A DNA stretch of 64,000 nt from Sipunculus nudus (lineage: Eukaryota; Annelida; Sipuncula; Golfingiida; Sipunculidae), in the NCBI GenBank assembly GCA_026874595.1, contig CM049319.1, positions 6,042,601 to 6,106,600 of the forward strand, written 5' to 3'. Shown piece after piece: positions 60,844 through 64,000 of the stretch; within the stretch, counting starts at the first letter, position 1; every line of letters starts with the position of its first letter. A program made the translations under genes and the position numbers. The notes under the pieces are model-generated. The model was not told the origin of the DNA. It did not search any database and saw nothing but the letters and a program-made list of their open reading frames with translations.

Positions 60844-61878
60844 GTGAGAGCGGGACGAGGTAAAGTCATTGATGTGCTCATCGCTGACATAAAACCAAAT
60901 AACTATTTATCAAAATAACTTGATCCAAGTCATCCCGTAAGGTACCCAGACACTGGAAGAGGGAAATAAAATTGAAGGGTCATGTGATGTAACCACGGAT
61001 ACTTAAATGTCATCCAGTGCATTGCGCTTTGTCACCCGGTTGAATCATTTGAAAACAGTGTTTGTGGTTAAATGTCCCATGTTTCCCCTTCAGATTTCAT
61101 GAACGGTTTAACATTTCAGGTTATTACTGTGTACTTATTATCCAAGTTTTCTTCCGAGTGATAAACTTTAAATCAGGTGCAGTGTGGGTACAATTTGAAA
61201 AGTAAAGGGAGGGAATCTGCTTTTAATAATAGAAACATTATGAAAAATTAAATTTGATACATTTATTGACTAAATATCCCTATTGATATCGTTTATGATT
61301 TATCATACATTTAGGACTTAGTATTTAAGAATGCACATTAATTTCACATTTCGTTTCTGGCTTTGTATAATTTCAGGTTAATGCCGGGTTCCATCTGATA
61401 TGATAACTTTTAACTTTTCTCTTCCTTGTTTGCTATGGTTACATGTCAGTTTCAATAAGAAGAAACTCTCAGCAGTGGTTGTTTTTATCTTAACAAAATG
61501 TTGGTAACTGCAGTCAGAATACGCACCCAACCTTTTTTATGCATAATAACTACGTATATAGCTTAAGCAGCTTCTTAGGCATGGTCAGAAATATTTTAGG
61601 AAATTTCATGTAAAATTTTTATATATGGCGATTACCTGCGATAAGTTTGCAACGCTGCTGTCACCGATGTTTTGTGCCCGGAGTGATTTGTACGTGTATA
61701 AAAGGTTTCGAAAGAAGAAGTTCCAGGACCAAACAGCTATAAATGTATCACAAATAATTACTATTTCATTGCACATATCAGCAGTTAAATAAGGAAATAC
61801 ACATGTAATGATTTCATAATGCGCATAGAAATCAATAATCTGGTCATTTGAAACTCTGACAGGAGTACGTTAATGTCT
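60843..61878. other. Non-coding stretch
   Basis: Nothing recognised. Confidence 0.55.
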
Positions 61879-62386
61879 TTAAAGGGGCCCAATCACCTAT
61901 AAAGCCTGTTGAGTAAACAAGAAAAATATATTCTTCCCTTTAAAATAAATCTGTACCTGCCAAAATATTGCCTTGAAACCGTTTGCTTACTCCTGTTTAC
62001 GAGAGTTAAAACAGTGAACCGGGCGCGATCGCATGTGTCAACATAAACACAGTGCGTCGGGGCCGTGTGCTACGCGGAGCCACAACACGTTTCAATCAGG
62101 ATATGCCCAAACTGTCTTGGCCAAAAAAAAAAATAATACATGTTCCCACTGGCTGAAATCCCTCGTGTTGTCCCTCTTTATCGGACCTCCGGTCACGCGG
62201 CCTTGTTATGGTAAACAGACTGTGTTTACCAAGACGCAGGGCTATAACAAGGTGTTAAACAGTCGTATGCGAGGAAATGAGACTGAGTGCTCGATTGGTT
62301 TTGCTGGGAAACTTTTGTAAAAAGCAAAACTGAACTGATAGTGTGAAAGGATTGGAATAATATTGCTCCTGATTATGTCCCTTTAA
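61879..62386. mobile_element. TTAA-flanked inverted-repeat element, about 508 bp (piggyBac-like, nonautonomous)
   Basis: The left end reads TTAAAGGGGCCCAATCACC and the reverse-complemented right end reads TTAAAGGGACATAATCAGG, about 14 of 19 matching, with TTAA at each outer edge (61879-61882, 62383-62386). TTAA duplication is the rule for piggyBac. The interior is GC-richer than its flanks and holds a 95-codon frame (62033-62320) without transposase features. The superfamily call rests on TTAA and short termini only. Confidence 0.5.
62211..62229. promoter_or_regulatory. Palindromic pair of forkhead (FOX) core sites
   Basis: GTAAACA, a 5-bp spacer GACTG, then TGTTTAC form a perfect inverted repeat of the forkhead core. 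It lies inside the TTAA-flanked element. Binding is not shown. Confidence 0.4.
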
Positions 62387-62462
62387 TTGCCGTAATAACA
62401 TATATGATACTCATTATGATACATGTACGTTCATATACCCGATGAACTATCAGGCATTATAT

Positions 62463-62550
62463 TAGGGCTGGGTATCGGTCCGCCTCATCCTGTACAATAC
62501 GTATTGCGATACAGTTAATTCGATACCGATACGTGTTGACGATACGTTTC
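62463..62550. mobile_element. GATAC-rich MITE end
   Basis: AGGGCTGGGTATCGGTCCG is followed by GTATTGCGATAC and CGATACCGATACGTG. The GGGCTGGGTATCG start with GTATCG/CGATAC words is, in my recollection, a widespread form of short element terminus. The right end was not found before the TA tract. Confidence 0.45.
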
Positions 62551-62593
62551 ATTTCTCTTTGTTTATCATTTCTTAATAAAAGCTCTGTTTCTT

Positions 62594-62595
<2 letters not shown>

Positions 62596-62651
<56 letters not shown>
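62596..62651. repeat. (TA)n microsatellite
   Basis: Uninterrupted TA dinucleotide tract. Confidence 0.95.
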
Positions 62652-62653
<2 letters not shown>

Positions 62654-62804
62654 TTGTAATATTCTACATATTCCATATGCTATGCACATAAGTTGAACAG
62701 CTTAAGCTTGATATTGAATGCATAACCAGACCAGTTGATCTTAATTATCCAAATCTATCTAGTTAAAACTTACAAAATCTCGATCTTCTTTGAGCCCTTT
62801 GCAT

Positions 62805-62822
62805 CCCCCCCCCCCCCCCCCC
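62805..62822. repeat. Poly-C run (18 bp)
   Basis: Uninterrupted C run. Confidence 0.95.
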
Positions 62823-62925
62823 GCACAAACAGTTTTATTGCATTTGATGGGAAAGATCATAGGCTGTATTTTTTGTGTTATGTAATTACACAGTTTTGTA
62901 TATTTCTGTGAATATGAATCCATTA

Positions 62926-62927
<2 letters not shown>

Positions 62928-62979
<52 letters not shown>
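62928..62979. repeat. (GA)n microsatellite
   Basis: Uninterrupted GA tract; a shorter GAGAGA run lies at about 63119-63131. Confidence 0.95.
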
Positions 62980-62986
<7 letters not shown>

Positions 62987-63131
62987 TATTCGACATAAAA
63001 GTAAAGCATCCATACAAAATATATTCAGTATGTCAATATTTGTGTTTTTATTATGTCTGGAGACTGTTGTTAAGGATTTTAATCCGCTGACACAACAGCC
63101 CCCTGTGCATGAAACATGGAGAGAGAGAGAG

Positions 63132-63852
63132 AAACTGTACATAAATATGGAGGTTAAATGATTATATATTCTTAATATTTGAGACTATATGATTTAATGA
63201 GGAAATTTGTAAAAAAACTAGGAAGATTCACAACTTGAATTACTGAAATTATAGTTTGTTATTGAATAAATCAATTTTTTTTATGGCTTAGACTAATTTA
63301 TGTTACAGATGTTACAGTTTATCTGAAGGCATTTGTCTTTATAATAATTTATAAAATGTTGTTTGATGTAGCAAATCAAACCTTGAAGACTATGAGTGAA
63401 GATTTTGTCAACAATGATTTAGTCGGTTTCATTTATGACTTTTGGTGTTATGTTTCTCAGACAGCTGTCTGCTATCTTAGGTCTGATTTTATTTGTAACA
63501 AGGGTATCTTGTGCATGTCATGTTCGTGTGTCATGATTCTTGCTGAAAAATTAAATGTTTGTAAATATTTTGGTAGTGTTTCATGGCAGTAATTATATTA
63601 AAATTTTAATATATTTAGTCTGAAGATGTCATTAATTTTAAGGATTATTAATGATGAAAAAACTGGTTCAATGTGGGTATTGTATTTGCTAATTGTGATA
63701 ATTCTTATGGCCTTTTTTTAGTTAGTCAATCTCCTGTGTGAACAGAATTTGTCCCCAGGCTTTAACCATTTATTTTACGTCTGATGTGAAAAATGGGAGT
63801 TTCAAGTAACCGATGACTGGCTGCGTAAACAAAAAAAATAGAAAAAATGAAA
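63132..63852. other. Non-coding stretch
   Basis: The 78-codon frame at 63356-63592 has several cysteines (CNKGILCMSCSC) but no recognisable family and no good start context. Confidence 0.5.
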
Positions 63853-64000
63853 TACAGTGAAACCCCTCTGGGGCGGACAGTCACGCACCAGAGGGGTTCG
63901 GACCCAGGAGGTCCGGCTGCGGCAACATGTCGGAGACCCAAGTATGGGACTTTATCAACCATAAAACCGGTATTTTCACTTTAATATGTAACCTTAAATA
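63853..64000. mobile_element. Left end of a pogo-type MITE, possibly cut by the window edge
   Basis: CAGTGAAACCCCTCTGGGGC follows TA and has the CAGT-x-x-AA-x-CC terminal form. An internal inverted repeat (CCCCTCTGGGGC and CACCAGAGGGG) lies directly behind it. No convincing right end is visible before the window ends. Confidence 0.5.

Noticed and set aside
62033-62320. 95-codon frame as a transposase
   Set aside because: No catalytic residues or zinc ribbon of a transposase can be seen; the enclosing element is too short to be autonomous.

Overview
This window is AT-rich, gene-poor and crowded with transposon debris, simple repeats and minisatellites, as expected of an invertebrate animal genome. 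The best guess is a bivalve mollusc. The case rests on the only clear gene, an animal RASSF9/10-type gene, and on a long element that combines tandem core units, an (ACGG)n microsatellite and a terminal hairpin ending in GAGCTAAAAA, an arrangement I associate with bivalve 'pearl'-like or Helentron-derived elements. The species assignment is inference; no database search was possible.

Layout. 1-13 kb is non-coding sequence with small minisatellites (7.1 and 7.8 kb), a minus-strand dispersed repeat rich in C/G runs (10.9-11.1 kb) and microsatellites. A single coding exon at 13060-14802 encodes a complete 580-residue N-terminal Ras-association protein; a good 3' splice site lies just upstream and a polyA signal about 260 bp downstream. 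15.7-16.1 kb holds a small inverted-repeat element, 17.7-18.2 kb a decayed LINE reverse transcriptase, 21.1-21.8 kb a purine-rich degenerate repeat, and 22.3-22.9 kb and 25.65-29.04 kb two tandem-unit elements of pearl-like type. 30.2-35.7 kb holds several short inverted-repeat (MITE-like) elements, including pogo/Tigger-type ones with TA duplications.

The dominant feature is a minisatellite of about 7.3 kb (37.12-44.45 kb) with a 26-bp monomer, organised into a higher-order repeat whose modules recur at 707, 1321, 1246 and 1245 bp. Its monomer has no stop codon in any plus-strand frame, so it throws up many spurious open frames.

44.5-64 kb is again non-coding, with long TA, TAA and AG microsatellites, a CRE/E-box tandem duplication near 53.9 kb, an element with TTAA at both ends near 62 kb, and a repeat near 59.3 kb that is paralogous to one near 2.0 kb.

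Only one gene is supported, so no joint gene function can be read from the window. The regulatory observations (nine full CRE octamers, a palindromic forkhead site) are sequence matches only.
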